From Gammaproteobacteria bacterium (GTDB lineage: Bacteria > Pseudomonadota > Gammaproteobacteria > Arenicellales > JAANXG01): a stretch of DNA of 41,019 nucleotides. Below, in pieces: positions 23,076 through 32,768 of this stretch. The first letter of the stretch is position 1; each line of letters opens with the position of its first letter. The stretch covers positions 4,485-45,503 of the forward strand of contig JAHEIO010000019.1 in assembly GCA_024639325.1 (NCBI GenBank), written 5' to 3'. A program made the translations under genes and the position numbers. The notes below the pieces were generated by a model. The model was given only the letters and a program-made list of their open reading frames with translations, was not told where the DNA came from and did not search any database.

Positions 23076-23978
23076 TTGGCGCTGAACTCCGAAAACCTGG
23101 ACACCATCGAGCGTTTTCTGGATGCCCTGTGGCTCGAGCGCGGCCTGAGCGAAAACACGCTCAGTGCGTATCGCAGGGATCTGGGCGGGCTGTCGCGGCA
23201 CTTGTCAAAAAACGGTGTCGACCTGATCCATGCCCGCCCGGAGCACCTGCACTCCTATCTCCATGCGCTCTTTCGCAAGAACATCAGTGCCCGCAGCGTG
23301 GCACGATGCGTCTCAACGTTGAGGCGTTTTTATCAGTATCAGCTGAGGGAAAACAGGATTGCGATAGATCCCTCCGCAGAGGTCGAGGCGCCCAAGCTGG
23401 GCCGGACCCTACCTCACACCCTGACCGAACGGGAGGTCGAGGGTCTGCTGGCGGCGCCGGACACGGGCCAAGCGCTGGGCCTGCGGGACCGTGCCATGCT
23501 GGAAACCCTTTACGCCACGGGCCTTCGCGTGTCGGAGCTTGTCAATCTGCTGATCATGGAAGTCGACATCATCACGGGGGTGGTCCGGGTCATGGGAAAG
23601 GGCGGCAAGGAACGGCTGGTGCCGCTAGGCGAGACCGCCATACATTATCTGGATCAGTACATTTCTCGAGGCCGCGGAGAAATTCTCGGCCGAAAGCAAT
23701 CGGACGCGTTATTCGTTACCCGGCGGGCCGGGCCCATGACGAGGCAGGCCTGCTGGCATATGATCAAGCGATACGGCCTTGTGGCGAACATCGGTGGTCA
23801 CCTCTCACCGCACACCCTGCGCCACGCCTTTGCGACGCACCTGCTCAATCATGGTGCTGATCTTCGCTCGGTCCAGATGCTTCTGGGGCATTCGGATCTG
23901 TCGACGACGCAGATTTATACCTACGTCGCCCAGGAGAGGTTGAAAAAACTTCACCAGCAACATCATCCAAGAGGCTAG
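23076..23978 (+). CDS. xerD: Site-specific tyrosine recombinase XerD
   Basis: XerD works with XerC at dif, under FtsK control, to resolve chromosome dimers. The product has 300 residues: a SAM-like N-terminal core-binding domain (about 8-95) and a catalytic domain (about 115-295). All active-site residues are present: R151 (ATGLRVSEL), K175 (GKGGKER), H246 and R249 (SPHTLRHAFATHLL), H272 (LLGHSDLSTTQ) and nucleophile Y281. The length and end (QERLKKLHQQHHPRG) match XerD rather than a phage integrase. The start is TTG 23076; no stronger codon lies nearby in frame. It follows the TPR gene and is convergent with the thioredoxin-like gene, with only 10 bp between them. Confidence 0.94.
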   Translation: MALNSENLDTIERFLDALWLERGLSENTLSAYRRDLGGLSRHLSKNGVDLIHARPEHLHSYLHALFRKNISARSVARCVSTLRRFYQYQLRENRIAIDPSAEVEAPKLGRTLPHTLTEREVEGLLAAPDTGQALGLRDRAMLETLYATGLRVSELVNLLIMEVDIITGVVRVMGKGGKERLVPLGETAIHYLDQYISRGRGEILGRKQSDALFVTRRAGPMTRQACWHMIKRYGLVANIGGHLSPHTLRHAFATHLLNHGADLRSVQMLLGHSDLSTTQIYTYVAQERLKKLHQQHHPRG

Positions 23979-23988
23979 CCCGCGCCGG

Positions 23989-24855
23989 TTAGTTCAGCGC
24001 CCTGGCAAGCCGCTTTCTGTATTCGCTTACGAGTTCTCCCTTGCCGCCAGCCAGATCGAAAACGCGCAGGATTATCCGCCGGGGTTCGTCTTCTCGGAAG
24101 TTTCTGTCACGTTGGATGATCTCTATCAGATGTTCCAGTGCACCGGCGAGTTCTCCCTCCCTGACCAGGAGCCCGGCAAGCTGAAAGCGTGCTTCGAGGT
24201 TATCGGCGTCCTGGGTGACGGAACGGATCAATTCGTCCACGGATTGATTTGATTCCGCCACGGTTCCGAGCTCCACGCGAGCGGAGACCGGGGCATAGCG
24301 GGGATCGTCCTTGCCGTCCCGGGTGATTCCGTCGAGTGTTTTTCTGGCTTCTTCAAAACGCTTCTGGTCGGCCAGCCAGCCGGCCAGCACAAATCTCGGC
24401 CGATCGTTGTCCGGATCATCCGAAATCGTCTTCACCAGCATGTCGATTGCACCAGCGGTGTCCCCGGAAGCATGCAAACTTTCAGCTCGTACAAGCTGTT
24501 CATCCGATTCGCGCACCACGTGTGTGTCGATCATGCGCCGGATAGCGGATTCGGGTTGCACGCCCATGAACTGATCGACGGGTTCGCCGTTGCGGAACAG
24601 CATTACCGTAGGCAGGCTCCGTATACCGTAGCGGGAGGCAAGTTGCTGCTGCTCATCCGTATTCACCTTGACCAGCCGCGCCGCACCCGAATACGCGATC
24701 ATGAGCTTTTCAAGTATCGGCGCGAGAGAACGGCAGGGCCCGCACCAGGGCGCCCAGAAATCGACCAGAATCAGGTGCCTGGAGGAAGGCTCCAGGACAT
24801 CGCGCTCAAACGCGCTCTCGTCAGAGTCGACGATATATTGTTGTGCATCCGTCAT
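23989..24855 (-). CDS. cnoX: Thioredoxin-TPR chaperone-like protein (CnoX/YbbN)
   Basis: This is a two-part protein of 288 residues: a thioredoxin domain (about 8-110) and a TPR-like C-terminal half (about 115-285). CnoX (YbbN) is a chaperedoxin that binds unfolding proteins under oxidative stress and hands them to GroEL or DnaK. Unlike E. coli CnoX, which has SxxC, this one keeps the full redox motif WCGPC (37-41), together with VDFWAPWC and the cis-Pro block RSLPTVMLF. It may therefore have true thiol-disulfide activity, as reported for CnoX of some other bacteria. ATG 24855 opens the frame. The gene is 41 bp downstream of the copper ATPase gene on the same strand and may be cotranscribed, which would fit a stress setting. 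Confidence 0.9.
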   Translation of the reverse strand: MTDAQQYIVDSDESAFERDVLEPSSRHLILVDFWAPWCGPCRSLAPILEKLMIAYSGAARLVKVNTDEQQQLASRYGIRSLPTVMLFRNGEPVDQFMGVQPESAIRRMIDTHVVRESDEQLVRAESLHASGDTAGAIDMLVKTISDDPDNDRPRFVLAGWLADQKRFEEARKTLDGITRDGKDDPRYAPVSARVELGTVAESNQSVDELIRSVTQDADNLEARFQLAGLLVREGELAGALEHLIEIIQRDRNFREDEPRRIILRVFDLAGGKGELVSEYRKRLARALN

Positions 24856-24896
24856 GTCGTCAACTTGGGGATTCTCCAGACAATATCAAGACCGAC

Positions 24897-27326
24897 CTAC
24901 AAACGCACTCGATTCAGCCGAACCGCGTTTGCAATCACGGAGACGGAGCTCAGGCTCATTGCGGCGGCGGCAATCATAGGCGAAAGCAGAACGCCTATGA
25001 ACGGGTACAGTATGCCGGCAGCTATGGGCACGCCGACAGAGTTGTACACAAAGGCGAAAAACAGGTTTTGACGTATGTTTTTCATGGTCGCTCTGCTCAA
25101 GCGGATCGCGCGCACAATGCCGCTCAGATCTCCTTTGACCAAGGTTACGTCAGCGCTTTCTATCGCAATATCGGTACCGGTGCCCATTGCGATGCCGACA
25201 TCCGCCTGCGCCAATGCCGGGGCATCATTGATTCCGTCGCCCGCCATGGCGACGACCTTCGCCTTTGATTGGAGCGATTTGACCACTTCGGACTTTTCAT
25301 CGGGCAGCACTTCCGCGTGCACGGTTTCGATGCCCAGCCTGGATGCAACGGATTCCGCGGTGCTCTGGTTGTCCCCGGTGAGCATCACGACGTCAACGCC
25401 GGACGTTTGTAAATCCCGTATGGCCTGCGCCGTAGAATCCTTGATTGGGTCGAAGATGCCGAATATTCCTGCCATCGCGCCAGCAATGGATACGAACAGG
25501 ACGGTCTGACCCTCGACGCGGTACGTGTCCGCTACTTCGATCCACTGTGGGCATTCCACACCTTGCCGCCGCATCATATTGAGATTGCCGATGACGACAT
25601 CTTCATTCCCAACGGTCCCGCGAATGCCCTGGCCGGTAACCGACGTGAAGTCGGTGACGGGTAAAAGCGGCAGTTCTCGCTCCGTGGCAGCGGCCACGAT
25701 GGCCGAAGCAAGCGGGTGTTCACTCGCTTGCTCGAGGCTGGCGGCGAATTGCAGAACATCGTTCTCATCGGCGCCTTGCGCCGTTGTAATCGACGCCAGA
25801 GCTGGTTTTCCCCGAGTCAACGTGCCGGTCTTGTCTACCACGAGGGTATCGATGCGTTCCAGTTTTTCGAGTGCGGCAGCGTCCTTGATCAGCACGCCCG
25901 CGAGAGCGCCGCGTCCGGTGCCAACCATGATGGACATGGGCGTCGCCAGTCCCAGGGCACAAGGGCAGGCGATTATCAAAACCGAAACTGCGGATATTAC
26001 GGCGTATCCCAGCCTGGGCTCTGGTCCCCATAGGCCCCAAACGAAAAACGCTGCCAATGCTACCGAAATTACCGCCGGAACGAAGTAGCTTGCGACGGTA
26101 TCGGCTAGCCTCTGCACAGGCGCCCGGCTGCGCTGTGCCTCGCTTACCATGCGTATGATCCGGGCGAGGAGCGTGTCTTCGCCGACCAGTTCCGCCGTCA
26201 TCAGCACGCTTCCGGTGCCGTTGACCGTAGCTCCAATCAGTCTGTCGCCCGGTTGTTTTGCGACCGGAACGGGCTCACCGGTAATCATCGATTCGTCGAC
26301 GCTGGTGGTCCCGGTGTTCACCGTACCGTCGGTGGGAATTTTCTCACCCGGCCGGATGCGAAGGACGTCCCCCGCCTTCAATTGTTCCAGCGGGACATCG
26401 GCCTCGGAACCATCGCTGCGAACGATGCGCGCGGTGTTCGGTGCCAGCTCGAGCAACAGCTGGATGGCCGCTCCGGTCTTGTCACGCGCCCTCAGTTCCA
26501 GAACCTGGCCGAGCAGTACCAGCGTGACGATTACCGCGGAAGCCTCGAAATATACCGGCACCGAGCCATCCGCCATTCTGATACTCGCCGGAAACAACTG
26601 CGGAAGAAAGGCGGCAACCACGCTGTAAGCCCACGCCACACCAACTCCCATCGAGATCAAAGTAAACATGTTCAGACGTCGATTGACCAGCGACGTCCAG
26701 CCACGCTCGAAGAAGGGCCAGCCGGCCCAGATTACGACCGGCGTCGCCAGCAGGAATTCAAGTTTCTGGACCACCGGCGTAGAGGCCACACGCAGCAATA
26801 GATCCGGAACCAGATCGTGCACCATGGCCAGAACGAAAAGCGGTGCGGAAAGCGCCAGAGCGATAAGAAATCGCCGGTACATGTCATTGTATTCCGGATT
26901 CTCTTGCCGAGCCCTGATCCGAGTCGCCTCCAGCGCCATGCCACATTCCGGGCAGGTGCCCGGTGCGTCCCGCTGGACCTCGGGATGCATCGGGCAGGTG
27001 TACAGCAGTTTCCCGCGCGGGAGCGGCGTCTCGGGCTCCAAGGCCATGCCGCATTCGGGGCAGGAGGCGGGTCCGATACTCTCGACGCCCGGGCACATGG
27101 GGCAGATGTACCTCCTCTGGTCGTCGGTTTCCTCCGCCACGATGCCGGCAGGCGAGAGGTAGCGATCCGGATCGGCCGTAAATTTGTCGCGACAGCCCGT
27201 GCAGCAGAAATAGTACATTTGCCCTTGGTGAGAAACGCTGGAAACCTTTTCCGGATTCACCGTCATGCCGCAAACCGGATCCTTGGCACTTGCCGTGGAA
27301 TCTGTACTCTCTGCGTGGCAACTCAT
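24897..27326 (-). CDS. copA: Copper-type P1B ATPase with YHS and metal-binding N-terminus
   Basis: This inner-membrane ATPase exports Cu(I), and possibly Ag(I), from the cytoplasm. It has 809 residues. The N-terminus carries a YHS domain (DPVCGMTV at 16-23, with CCTGC at 41-45) and two heavy-metal-binding segments (YICPMCPG...CPECGMALE and YTCPMHPEV...CPECGMALE, about 73-133) instead of the usual CxxC ferredoxin-like domains. The core has TGE 349-351, the membrane metal site CPC at 454-456, the phosphorylated Asp in DKTGT (498-502) and [10 protein letters not shown]. The C-terminal membrane part ends near RLNRVRL. The architecture matches YHS-bearing CopA/SilP-type pumps. ATG 27326 overlaps a small upstream frame by 4 bp. 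No CueR-like promoter palindrome was recognised upstream. Confidence 0.94.
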   Translation of the reverse strand: MSCHAESTDSTASAKDPVCGMTVNPEKVSSVSHQGQMYYFCCTGCRDKFTADPDRYLSPAGIVAEETDDQRRYICPMCPGVESIGPASCPECGMALEPETPLPRGKLLYTCPMHPEVQRDAPGTCPECGMALEATRIRARQENPEYNDMYRRFLIALALSAPLFVLAMVHDLVPDLLLRVASTPVVQKLEFLLATPVVIWAGWPFFERGWTSLVNRRLNMFTLISMGVGVAWAYSVVAAFLPQLFPASIRMADGSVPVYFEASAVIVTLVLLGQVLELRARDKTGAAIQLLLELAPNTARIVRSDGSEADVPLEQLKAGDVLRIRPGEKIPTDGTVNTGTTSVDESMITGEPVPVAKQPGDRLIGATVNGTGSVLMTAELVGEDTLLARIIRMVSEAQRSRAPVQRLADTVASYFVPAVISVALAAFFVWGLWGPEPRLGYAVISAVSVLIIACPCALGLATPMSIMVGTGRGALAGVLIKDAAALEKLERIDTLVVDKTGTLTRGKPALASITTAQGADENDVLQFAASLEQASEHPLASAIVAAATERELPLLPVTDFTSVTGQGIRGTVGNEDVVIGNLNMMRRQGVECPQWIEVADTYRVEGQTVLFVSIAGAMAGIFGIFDPIKDSTAQAIRDLQTSGVDVVMLTGDNQSTAESVASRLGIETVHAEVLPDEKSEVVKSLQSKAKVVAMAGDGINDAPALAQADVGIAMGTGTDIAIESADVTLVKGDLSGIVRAIRLSRATMKNIRQNLFFAFVYNSVGVPIAAGILYPFIGVLLSPMIAAAAMSLSSVSVIANAVRLNRVRL

Positions 27327-27505
27327 TTTCTGTTTCCCGTATCCGATCCGGTCATTTCATTTCCATCGAGCTTCCTTTTTGTTGCGGATTCTACCTCGGC
27401 CCGGGTGAGTATGTTCATACCACAATAGTAAACTCCATACTTGACGTCACGGTCCAGAGGCCAGTCGAGCCGTGCGCCCGACGGCGAGCTGAAGCCGATG
27501 GACAA
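27323..27505 (-). CDS. Small ORF translationally coupled to copA (uncertain)
   Basis: This 60-codon frame starts at TTG 27505 with AAGGAA about four bases upstream and ends in a TGA that overlaps the copA ATG (ATGA). The first 25 codons favour G or C at third positions like neighbouring genes; the remainder is less biased. The product (ending [20 protein letters not shown] and a basic tail) has one Cys, no membrane segment and no family I recognise. It might be a real small copper-locus protein or just a frame that allows coupling to copA. Confidence 0.35.
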   Translation of the reverse strand: MSIGFSSPSGARLDWPLDRDVKYGVYYCGMNILTRAEVESATKRKLDGNEMTGSDTGNRK

Positions 27506-27598
27506 TCCGTTCCTTATACGATGCCGGTTGCGTCGCCGCGTTCACTCGACTGACGGGTGAGGATGAGATGCTATCGAGGTATCCGTTGATATCCCATC

Positions 27599-27673
27599 TG
27601 GCGCTCCCTAGGGGATTCGAACCCCTGTTACCGGCGTGAGAGGCCAGCGTCCTAACCACTAGACGAAGGGAGC
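27599..27673 (-). tRNA. tRNA-Glu (anticodon CTC), CCA encoded
   Basis: The minus strand folds as a standard cloverleaf: acceptor GCTCCCT pairing with AGGGAGC, discriminator G, D-arm in TCGTCTAGTGGTTAGGAC, anticodon stem CTGGC/GCCGG with loop CTCTCAC (anticodon CTC, reading GAG), variable TAACA and T-arm GGGGTTCGAATCCCC. The 3' CCA (27599-27601) is encoded. The body closely resembles gammaproteobacterial tRNA-Glu. It lies between copA and the divergent pcnB. Confidence 0.96.
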
Positions 27674-27772
27674 GTATTGGGTGCGATAATCCTTAGTAAT
27701 CATGGTATCATGGAGCGCCATATGAAGAACACAACCCTTAGGTTTATCGAGCAGGTGGGGTAATTCCTCGGA

Positions 27773-29059
27773 GTGCAGCAACTAGGTCGTACGCCGGAAA
27801 AGATCCCCCCTTCCGCTCATCAGATTTCCCTGTCAGCGGTCAGCAAGCCGGCGCTTAAAATTGTAAGGCAACTAAATGACGCCGGGTATGAAGCCTACCT
27901 GGTGGGCGGCTGCGTGCGTGATCTGCTGCTTCAGCATATTCCCAAAGACTTCGATGTGGCGACGAACGCCTACCCGGAAGAGGTCAAGGCCGTATTCAAC
28001 CGTGCCCGGCTGATCGGACGCCGTTTCAGACTAGCGCATGTGCGAATGGGCCGAGACGTCGTCGAGGTCGCAACCTTTCGAGCCGGTTTTACCGAGGAAC
28101 AGGGCGCCGAAAACCGCCACGTCAATAAAGACGGTCAGATACTGAGGGACAACGTTTACGGCGGGATAGAAGACGACGCTTTCAGGCGCGATTTCACCAT
28201 CAATGCCCTGTATTACGATCCTAATACCCAAAATGTGGTGGACTACGTAGACGGTACCGCGCATTTGCGCGAACGCCGATTGGTCACCATCGGTGACCCT
28301 GAAACCCGCTTCAGGGAAGACCCCGTTCGAATGCTGCGAGCGGTACGCTTTGCCGTCAAATTGGGCTTTTCCCTGGATCCCGAGGTAAAGAGAGCGATTC
28401 GACGCTCCGCGGATTCGCTCAACAACGTGCCCCCCTCGCGCATGCTGGATGAAATGCTCAAGCTTTTACACAATGGATACGCACTGGACGTTTATCGGGA
28501 ACTCAAGTCTTCGGGATTGTTCGCTCACCTCTTTCCTTTCACCGAGGCCTGTGAATTCGGTGACAGCAGAGACCTGATCGAGCTGGCGTTGTCGAACACC
28601 GACGCAAGAATACGCGAGGGGAAGCCCGTTATTCCGGCGTTCCTGGTTGCCTGCTTCTTGTGGAAACCGTTGCGCCAGGAGACAGAGACGAGGATACGGC
28701 AGGGTATGCCGCCCCGGCCGGCTTTTTCGACGGCGAGTTTCGATTTGCTGACGAATCAATCGATGCATGTGGGGATCCCCAAAAGGATAGGAACGGTGGT
28801 CCGCGAGATATGGAACCTTCAGCAACGGCTGGAGAGGAGATTGCCGCGCGGCGTAAAAATGCTGCTCCGTCACCAGCGATTTCGGGCAGCCTACGATTTT
28901 TTACTGCTGCGCAGGGAAATCGGCGAGGTGGACAGCGAACTTGCCGAGTGGTGGACACGGATCCAGGAAGTGGACCCGGCAAGGCAGCATGAAATGATCA
29001 AGTCGTTGGCACCGCCTTCGAGTAGCGGCCGGCGCCGCAAACGCCGGCGCCGCAAATAA
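27773..29059 (+). CDS. pcnB: Poly(A) polymerase I
   Basis: PcnB adds 3' poly(A) tails that mark RNAs for decay. It is related to the CCA-adding enzyme. The product has 428 residues. The nucleotidyltransferase head has YLVGGCVRDLLL (43-53) and the catalytic acidic pair in KDFDVATNA (D59, D61). RRFRLAHVRMGRDVVEVATFR and RRDFTINALYYDP are the conserved following blocks. DRVRMLRAVRFAVKLGF is present as EDPVRMLRAVRFA. The strongly basic tail (RRRKRRRRK) is typical of PcnB and distinguishes it from Cca. The start GTG 27773 is weakly supported (CCTCGGAG just upstream). The usual downstream folK is absent; yciO follows after 37 bp. Confidence 0.93.
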   Translation: MQQLGRTPEKIPPSAHQISLSAVSKPALKIVRQLNDAGYEAYLVGGCVRDLLLQHIPKDFDVATNAYPEEVKAVFNRARLIGRRFRLAHVRMGRDVVEVATFRAGFTEEQGAENRHVNKDGQILRDNVYGGIEDDAFRRDFTINALYYDPNTQNVVDYVDGTAHLRERRLVTIGDPETRFREDPVRMLRAVRFAVKLGFSLDPEVKRAIRRSADSLNNVPPSRMLDEMLKLLHNGYALDVYRELKSSGLFAHLFPFTEACEFGDSRDLIELALSNTDARIREGKPVIPAFLVACFLWKPLRQETETRIRQGMPPRPAFSTASFDLLTNQSMHVGIPKRIGTVVREIWNLQQRLERRLPRGVKMLLRHQRFRAAYDFLLLRREIGEVDSELAEWWTRIQEVDPARQHEMIKSLAPPSSSGRRRKRRRRK

Positions 29060-29096
29060 CTTTATCTTGAACTACCTGATCTATCACTCTTTGCCG

Positions 29097-29717
29097 ATGG
29101 CCCAGTATTTTAGTATTCACCCGGACAATCCCCAGTTGCGACTCATAAAACAGGCGGGTCGGATATTTCTGGACGGCGGCGTGGGTGTCTATCCGACGGA
29201 TTCCAGCTATGCCATTGGATGCAGTATCGGAAACAAAACGGCCATGGACCGGATCCGCAGGATTCGGAAAATCGATGACAGTCACAATTTCACTCTGGTA
29301 GCGCGGGACCTGTCTGAGATAGCCACCTACGCGAAAATCGGCGACGAGCAGTACCGCCTCATCAAAGCCACGACCCCCGGGCCCTACACGTTCATTCTTC
29401 CGGCAACCAGGCAGGTGCCTCGCCGTCTGCAAAACCCCCGGCGTAAAACCATTGGATTACGTATTCCGGATTCCCGGATTACGCAGTGCCTGATAGAGGA
29501 ATTGGGGGAACCCATCATGAGTTCGACCTTGATCCTGCCAGGCGAACAGCTGCCCATATCGGATCCTGCGATAATCCGGTCAAAACTCGAACACGAAGTG
29601 GACCTGGTCATCGACGGAGGGTTCTGTGGCGTCGATCCGAGCACCGTCGTCAGCTGGATAGAAGACCGGCCGAGCGTCATTCGCGTCGGCCGCGGGGACC
29701 CTGCGCCATTTCTGTGA
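29097..29717 (+). CDS. yciO: YciO, Sua5/YrdC-family protein
   Basis: This is a 206-residue member of the YrdC-like superfamily, which includes the threonylcarbamoyl-AMP synthases; the precise YciO role is less certain. It aligns by recall almost end to end with E. coli YciO: MAQYFSIHPDNPQLRLIKQA, GGVGVYPTDSSYAIGC, HNFTLVARDLSE, TPGPYTFILPATRQVPRRL, RKTIGLRIPDS and VDLVIDGGFCG. ATG 29097 gives the exact conserved start; a TTG at 29067 would add ten unlikely residues. No strong ribosome-binding site is visible. The yciO-trpS-scpA-scpB-rluB order is common in gammaproteobacteria. Confidence 0.93.
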   Translation: MAQYFSIHPDNPQLRLIKQAGRIFLDGGVGVYPTDSSYAIGCSIGNKTAMDRIRRIRKIDDSHNFTLVARDLSEIATYAKIGDEQYRLIKATTPGPYTFILPATRQVPRRLQNPRRKTIGLRIPDSRITQCLIEELGEPIMSSTLILPGEQLPISDPAIIRSKLEHEVDLVIDGGFCGVDPSTVVSWIEDRPSVIRVGRGDPAPFL

Positions 29718-29839
29718 TTTCAGCTCGTACATTGCGTCAAACCGGCCGGCGAGGGACCATCGTGATGATATACTTCGCGCCGATTTTTTGTGTTGCTTGC
29801 ACGAAATCACCCATCCACATCATCTTTGGAGAGTAGCTC

Positions 29840-31060
29840 TTGATTAGTCGAGCTGGACAGCCGGAGCGCGTGTTGTCCGGTATGCGCCCCACGGGACGAC
29901 TGCACCTGGGGCATTACCACGGTGTATTGAAAAACTGGGTTGAATTGCAGCATGAATACGACTGCTATTTTTTCGTCGCCGACTGGCACGCCCTGACCAC
30001 ACACTACGAAGACGTCAATCTGAACATGGGTGAGCACGTGTGGGAGATGGTGATCGACTGGCTAGCCGCCGGTGTCGACCCTGCTCAAACCACGTTGTTT
30101 ATCCAGTCCAGGATCCCGGAGCACGCCGAATTAAATCTTGTGCTGTCCATGATCACTCCCCTTGGATGGTTGGAACGCGTTCCAAGCTTCAAGGACCAGC
30201 AGGAGAAACTCAAGGAAAAAGACCTGGCTACGCATGGATTTCTGGGCTATCCGGTGCTGCAAAGTGCCGACATCTTGATGTACCGTGCGAGCAGGGTGCC
30301 GGTCGGTGAGGACCAGGTGCCCCATATCGAACTGACCCGCGAGATTGCGCGGCGTTTCAACTTTCTATTTGGACGGGATCCCGGCTTCGAGCAGAAAGCC
30401 GAAAATGCCATCGCCAAGCTGGGTAAAAATGGCGCCAAGATGTATCGCAAGCTGCGAGTTGCCTACGTCGAGCGCGGCGACGAGGAGGCCCTGGAAAAAG
30501 CACGGGGTTTCGTGGAGGAAAACCAGAACATTTCTCTCGGCGACAAGGAGCGGTTGTTGGGATATCTCGAAGGCGGTGGGCGCATGATTCTCGTCGAGCC
30601 GGAGGCCGCGCTCACGCCAGCGTCGAAACTGCCCGGCCTGGACGGGGAGAAGATGTCCAAGTCCTACAACAACATCATAGCGCTGCGCGATGACCCGGAC
30701 AGGGTGGAGAGGGGATTGAAATCGATGCCGACGGACCCCGCCCGCAAACGACGCCATGATCCGGGAGACCCGGACAAATGTCCGGTGTGGGAACTCCATC
30801 AGGTGTATACCGGTGACGATGTGCACGCGTGGGTCAACGAGGGGTGCCGTAGCGCAAAGATCGGATGCCTGGACTGCAAACAGCCGTTGATCGATGCAAT
30901 TCTCGCGGAACAGAGGCTCATGCATGAGCGGGCGCGGCAATACTCGGACGATCCCACGCTGGTGCGAAGTATCATCGCTGAAGGCTGCGAACGAGCGAAA
31001 GACGTTGCCGAAGAAACGATGGAAGAAGTCAGGAACTGCGTTGGCCTGGCGTACTACTAG
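29840..31060 (+). CDS. trpS: Tryptophan-tRNA ligase
   Basis: TrpRS, a class Ic synthetase, charges tRNA-Trp. It has 406 residues, longer than the 334 of E. coli TrpRS. The ATP-binding HIGH-type motif is RPTGRLHLGHYHG (16-28) and the KMSKS motif is at 270-274. An insertion of about 70 residues, roughly 180-250, lies between the Rossmann-fold half and KMSKS, as in the longer TrpRS type of many proteobacteria. Substrate-binding pieces (PVLQSADILMY, PVGEDQVPHIELTREIARRFN) are intact. The C-terminal domain has four clustered cysteines (DKC, EGC, GCLDC), which might bind a metal; this is inference. The start is TTG 29840 with TTGGAGAG eight bases upstream. Confidence 0.96.
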   Translation: MISRAGQPERVLSGMRPTGRLHLGHYHGVLKNWVELQHEYDCYFFVADWHALTTHYEDVNLNMGEHVWEMVIDWLAAGVDPAQTTLFIQSRIPEHAELNLVLSMITPLGWLERVPSFKDQQEKLKEKDLATHGFLGYPVLQSADILMYRASRVPVGEDQVPHIELTREIARRFNFLFGRDPGFEQKAENAIAKLGKNGAKMYRKLRVAYVERGDEEALEKARGFVEENQNISLGDKERLLGYLEGGGRMILVEPEAALTPASKLPGLDGEKMSKSYNNIIALRDDPDRVERGLKSMPTDPARKRRHDPGDPDKCPVWELHQVYTGDDVHAWVNEGCRSAKIGCLDCKQPLIDAILAEQRLMHERARQYSDDPTLVRSIIAEGCERAKDVAEETMEEVRNCVGLAYY

Positions 31061-31077
31061 AACGACGCACTACTAAA

Positions 31078-31920
31078 ATGACGGCAAACAAAAAATCGGA
31101 CAATCGACCCGAAAAGAGCCCGGTCCAGAAAAGCCTGCCGGATACGGCCGAGCCCGGTCAGGCCATTGTCAACGGCCAGGTGCTGCAGAAATGGCCGCAG
31201 GATCTCTACATTCCTCCGGATGCGCTGGAAGTATTCCTCGAGACCTTCGAAGGCCCTCTGGACCTGCTGCTCTATCTAATCCGCAAGCAGAACCTGGATA
31301 TCCTGGACATTCCCGTGGCCGACATCACCCGGCAGTACATGGGGTATATCGAGCTAATGCGCGCCGTCAAACTGGATCTGGCCGCAGAATATCTGGTCAT
31401 GGCAGCGACGCTTGCCGAAATAAAATCTCGCATGCTGCTGCCGCGGCACAGCGAAGAAGAGGAGGACGAACAAGATCCCCGAATCGCCCTGATACGCCGG
31501 CTGCAGGAATACGAACGCTTCCGGGAGGCGGCAATGGATCTGGGCGACCGCCCGCGTGTAGATCGTGATATTTTCCTGGCGTGGGCGTCGTTCGTCGACG
31601 AGCATCCACCTGCACCGCAGGTCGATGTGACCCTGGACGAGCTTGCCAGTGCTTTTCAACGCGTAATCGAGCAGGCCGACCAGTTCCAACATCTGCACAT
31701 CACGAGGGAGGTGCTGTCGGTTCGCGAACGCATGTCGATAATCCTGAACCGGCTCCAAGAGCAGGAATTCGTGCGCTTCGAAAGCCTTTTCGTCAAAGCG
31801 GAAGGCCGCATGGGTCTCGTGGTGACCTTTGTGGCGATCCTTGAGTTGATCAAAGAGGAAATGTTGTTCGTTGTACAGAACGAGCCTTTCGCCCCCATCC
31901 ATGTTCGATCCGCAGCGTAG
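31078..31920 (+). CDS. scpA: Segregation and condensation protein A
   Basis: ScpA is the kleisin that links SMC and ScpB in chromosome condensation. The 280-residue product has a variable N-terminus of about 50 residues (rich in Lys, Pro and Gln), then the kleisin core: FEGPLDLLLYLIRKQNLDIL, PVADITRQYMGYIELMRAV and LAAEYLVMAATLAEIKSRML. The acidic linker HSEEEEDEQDP follows, then the C-terminal winged-helix part (ERMSIILNRLQEQ, VVTFVAILELIKEEML). ATG 31078 lies 17 bp after trpS. scpB follows after 8 bp. Some gammaproteobacteria use MukBEF instead; an SMC gene should exist elsewhere in this genome. Confidence 0.95.
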   Translation: MTANKKSDNRPEKSPVQKSLPDTAEPGQAIVNGQVLQKWPQDLYIPPDALEVFLETFEGPLDLLLYLIRKQNLDILDIPVADITRQYMGYIELMRAVKLDLAAEYLVMAATLAEIKSRMLLPRHSEEEEDEQDPRIALIRRLQEYERFREAAMDLGDRPRVDRDIFLAWASFVDEHPPAPQVDVTLDELASAFQRVIEQADQFQHLHITREVLSVRERMSIILNRLQEQEFVRFESLFVKAEGRMGLVVTFVAILELIKEEMLFVVQNEPFAPIHVRSAA

Positions 31921-31928
31921 GTGAAGTT

Positions 31929-32681
31929 TTGGGCAAATCGAAAAACGAACTCAAATTTATCGTCGAGGCGGCGCTGTTCGCCAGTGAAACCCCTTTGAAA
32001 GTGGGCAGTCTGATCAAATTGTTTCCCCACAATGCGGCTCCCGAGCGCGATGATATCAAGGCCGTGCTCAACGAGCTGCAGAAAGATTACAAAGACCGGG
32101 GCATAGAACTGAAGCGTGTTGGAAAGGCCTGGCGTTTTCAGTCCTGTGAGAGGTACTCGCCCTGGTTGCGAAAATTGAACGAAGGCCGCTCGCCCCGCTA
32201 CACCCGGGCCCTGCTGGAGACGCTGGCGATCATCGCATACCGGCAGCCCGTGAGCCGGGGCGACATCGAAGAGATTCGCGGTGTCACGGTCAGCTCGGAA
32301 ACGATGAAAACCCTGCTGGACAGGGAATGGGTGAAGCAGGTGGGCCAGCGCGAAGTGCCCGGCAGGCCGGCACTTTTTGGCACGACGCAGAGGTTCCTCG
32401 AATATTTCAATCTGATCAGCCTGAGTGAACTGCCGCCACTCATGGAAAAGAGGGAACCGGAAGAGATCGCAATGGAGCTCAATTTGCGATTGCCGCTGGA
32501 CGATCCCGCACTCGAACAAAAGGAAGAAACCGGTGCGGACTGCGACGTTCAACAGCAGGCCACGGCGAAGATCATTAGGCTGAATCCCGCTGGTGAACAT
32601 GGGCAGAATGACGTGGCCGAGGAGAAAACCAAGCACTTGGTATCCGATGCAACTGACACAGAAGAATCAGGAAAGCCCTGA
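31929..32681 (+). CDS. scpB: Segregation and condensation protein B
   Basis: ScpB is a dimeric tandem winged-helix protein that binds ScpA. The product has 250 residues. The core has KFIVEAALFASETPLKVGSL, a first winged helix, and the second with RALLETLAIIAYRQPVSRGD, EEIRGVTVSSETMKTLLDRE and the conserved PGRPALFGTTQRFLEYFNL. The last 70 residues are acidic and look unstructured, a common ScpB tail. The start TTG 31929 follows the scpA stop by 8 bp; GTG 31921 is out of frame. It is probably translated by coupling with scpA. Confidence 0.94.
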   Translation: MGKSKNELKFIVEAALFASETPLKVGSLIKLFPHNAAPERDDIKAVLNELQKDYKDRGIELKRVGKAWRFQSCERYSPWLRKLNEGRSPRYTRALLETLAIIAYRQPVSRGDIEEIRGVTVSSETMKTLLDREWVKQVGQREVPGRPALFGTTQRFLEYFNLISLSELPPLMEKREPEEIAMELNLRLPLDDPALEQKEETGADCDVQQQATAKIIRLNPAGEHGQNDVAEEKTKHLVSDATDTEESGKP

Positions 32682-32768
32682 ATAGAGATCGTTTCGGCAG
32701 TATTGATCGGGGATGTGACAGCAAAAAAAACGGGCCGCCCTGGTGCAATCTTCTAGATAAATTCCTCG

